Assembly: GCA_027625915.1 (NCBI GenBank)
Contig: JANTQA010000047.1
Span: 17,484,001 to 17,548,000, forward strand
Origin: Anaeramoeba flamelloides
Lineage: Eukaryota; Metamonada; Anaeramoebidae
Direction: 5' to 3'
Length of the DNA stretch: 64,000 nt
Below are positions 63,250 to 64,000 of the stretch, in pieces; positions within the stretch are counted from its first letter, which is position 1, and each line of letters begins with the position of its first letter. Made by a program: the position numbers and the translations under genes. The notes under the pieces were generated by a model. The model had not been told where the DNA came from. It did not search any database and was given only the letters and a program-made list of their open reading frames with translations.

Positions 63250-64000
63250 TTACTTTTCTGATTTCTTTTTCTTGAATAGCTTTACAATATTTTTAGCAAT
63301 TTTTTCAGATTTTTTTTGGACCCATGAAGGTTTTTTAAATTCTTTATTAGGATCAAATGTCCGGAATAAAATTGGTATTGAATATTTTTTTTCCTGTTGT
63401 TGTTCTTTTCCATGATCAATTTTGTTAATATTTATATTTTCATTTGTTCTCAGATTTTGGTTTTTATTTTCATTTATTTTTTCTGATTTAGATTCGCCCA
63501 TTCCATTAGGAGTTTTCTGTGTTTTTTCAGGTCTCTTTTCGTTCTTTAACATGGATTCACCTTCTACAATAGAACCTACACTTATTCTTTCATTTTCATA
63601 ATCAATTTGTTTTTCTTTTTCTGTTTTTGTTTCTTTGGTTAATTCAATTTCTTCTTCTGTTTCTGTTTCTGATTCTGTTTCTGTTTCTGTTTCTTTTTTT
63701 GTTTCTGTTTCTGTTTTAGTTAATTCATTTTCTTCTTGATTTAAAATATTTATTTTTTGATTATTTTTGTCTTTTATGAAATTATATCTAGTGTCAGATT
63801 CTTGTTCAGACTCTGATTTAGTTTTTTTCTCTTCAGATTCAATTTTTTCTTCTTCAGACTCTTCTTCTGTTTCAGATTCTTTCTCTTTTTTTTTTGTTAG
63901 TGTTAATTCTCCTTCGACAAGATAATTTGTATTTATAATTTCTGATTCATTTTTTGTTTCTTGAAATTCAATTTCCTCTTCTGTTTCTGTTTCTGTTTCT
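63250..64000 (-). CDS. C-terminal part of a Glu/Thr/Lys-rich low-complexity protein (runs off the window)
   Basis: The minus-strand frame is open without a stop from 64000 to the TAA at 63250, so at least 249 residues are present and the start lies outside the window. An internal ATG at 63552 is probably not the start, because the frame continues upstream with the same composition. The protein has runs of alternating Thr-Glu (TETETE), Ser-Glu and Lys-Glu. Two diverged modules can be aligned: EEEIEF..NYLVEGELTLTK and EEEIELTK..GSIVEGESMLK. The last 60 residues are basic and less repetitive (IPILFRTFDPNKEFKKPSWV, then Lys-rich). The protein is probably disordered. I do not recognise a family. 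The 3' boundary is secure but exon structure upstream is unknown. Confidence 0.6.
   Translation of the reverse strand, partial: ETETETEEEIEFQETKNESEIINTNYLVEGELTLTKKKEKESETEEESEEEKIESEEKKTKSESEQESDTRYNFIKDKNNQKINILNQEENELTKTETETKKETETETESETETEEEIELTKETKTEKEKQIDYENERISVGSIVEGESMLKNEKRPEKTQKTPNGMGESKSEKINENKNQNLRTNENININKIDHGKEQQQEKKYSIPILFRTFDPNKEFKKPSWVQKKSEKIAKNIVKLFKKKKSEK

Overview
This window is strongly AT-rich nuclear DNA from a single-celled eukaryote. The genes carry spliceosomal introns with GT..AG ends, homopolymer runs are everywhere, proteins are rich in Asn and Lys, and almost every gene ends in TAA (one in TGA). I cannot name the organism. A separate, bacterial-type N-terminal subunit of glycine decarboxylase with a possible organellar presequence would suit an anaerobic protist with a mitochondrion-related organelle (anaeramoebid- or Paratrimastix-like), but that is inference.

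Nine gene models are supported. Most were rebuilt by joining open reading frames at splice sites that keep frame and family homology. From left to right: a secreted DUF362 protein (minus, 8171-1530), a fukutin/LicD-family type II membrane protein (minus, 19672-13589), a Rho/Rac GTPase (plus, 23385-24147), a DIS3L2-like RNase II exonuclease (plus, 26891-33882), glycine dehydrogenase subunit 1, GcvPA (minus, 39255-35517), a SANT/Myb protein (plus, 43412-44539), the PP2A activator PTPA (plus, 47375-51172, with an in-frame TAA), condensin subunit SMC4 (minus, 60937-51920) and the C-terminal part of a Glu/Thr/Lys-rich repeat protein running off the right edge (minus, 64000-63250). There is no operon-like grouping. 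A small ORF at 42199-41975 is possible.

The rest is mostly interspersed repeats, found by comparing the window with itself: a 400-bp MITE with 61-bp perfect terminal inverted repeats (21394-21793); two Tc1/mariner-like non-autonomous families (A and B) sharing one terminal repeat and flanked by TA; a tRNA-headed SINE with poly(A) tail and a 10-bp target duplication; a family (EF) present three times with other elements nested inside it; a long inverted-repeat element; a foldback/A-tailed family (C); and two further dispersed families (G and H).

The main structural observation is that introns fall into two sizes, 111-233 bp and 1.5-5.3 kb, and every long intron found contains one or more of these repeats. 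The genes themselves are housekeeping functions (chromosome condensation, RNA decay, PP2A folding, Rho signalling, glycine cleavage, glycan modification) and do not form one pathway.
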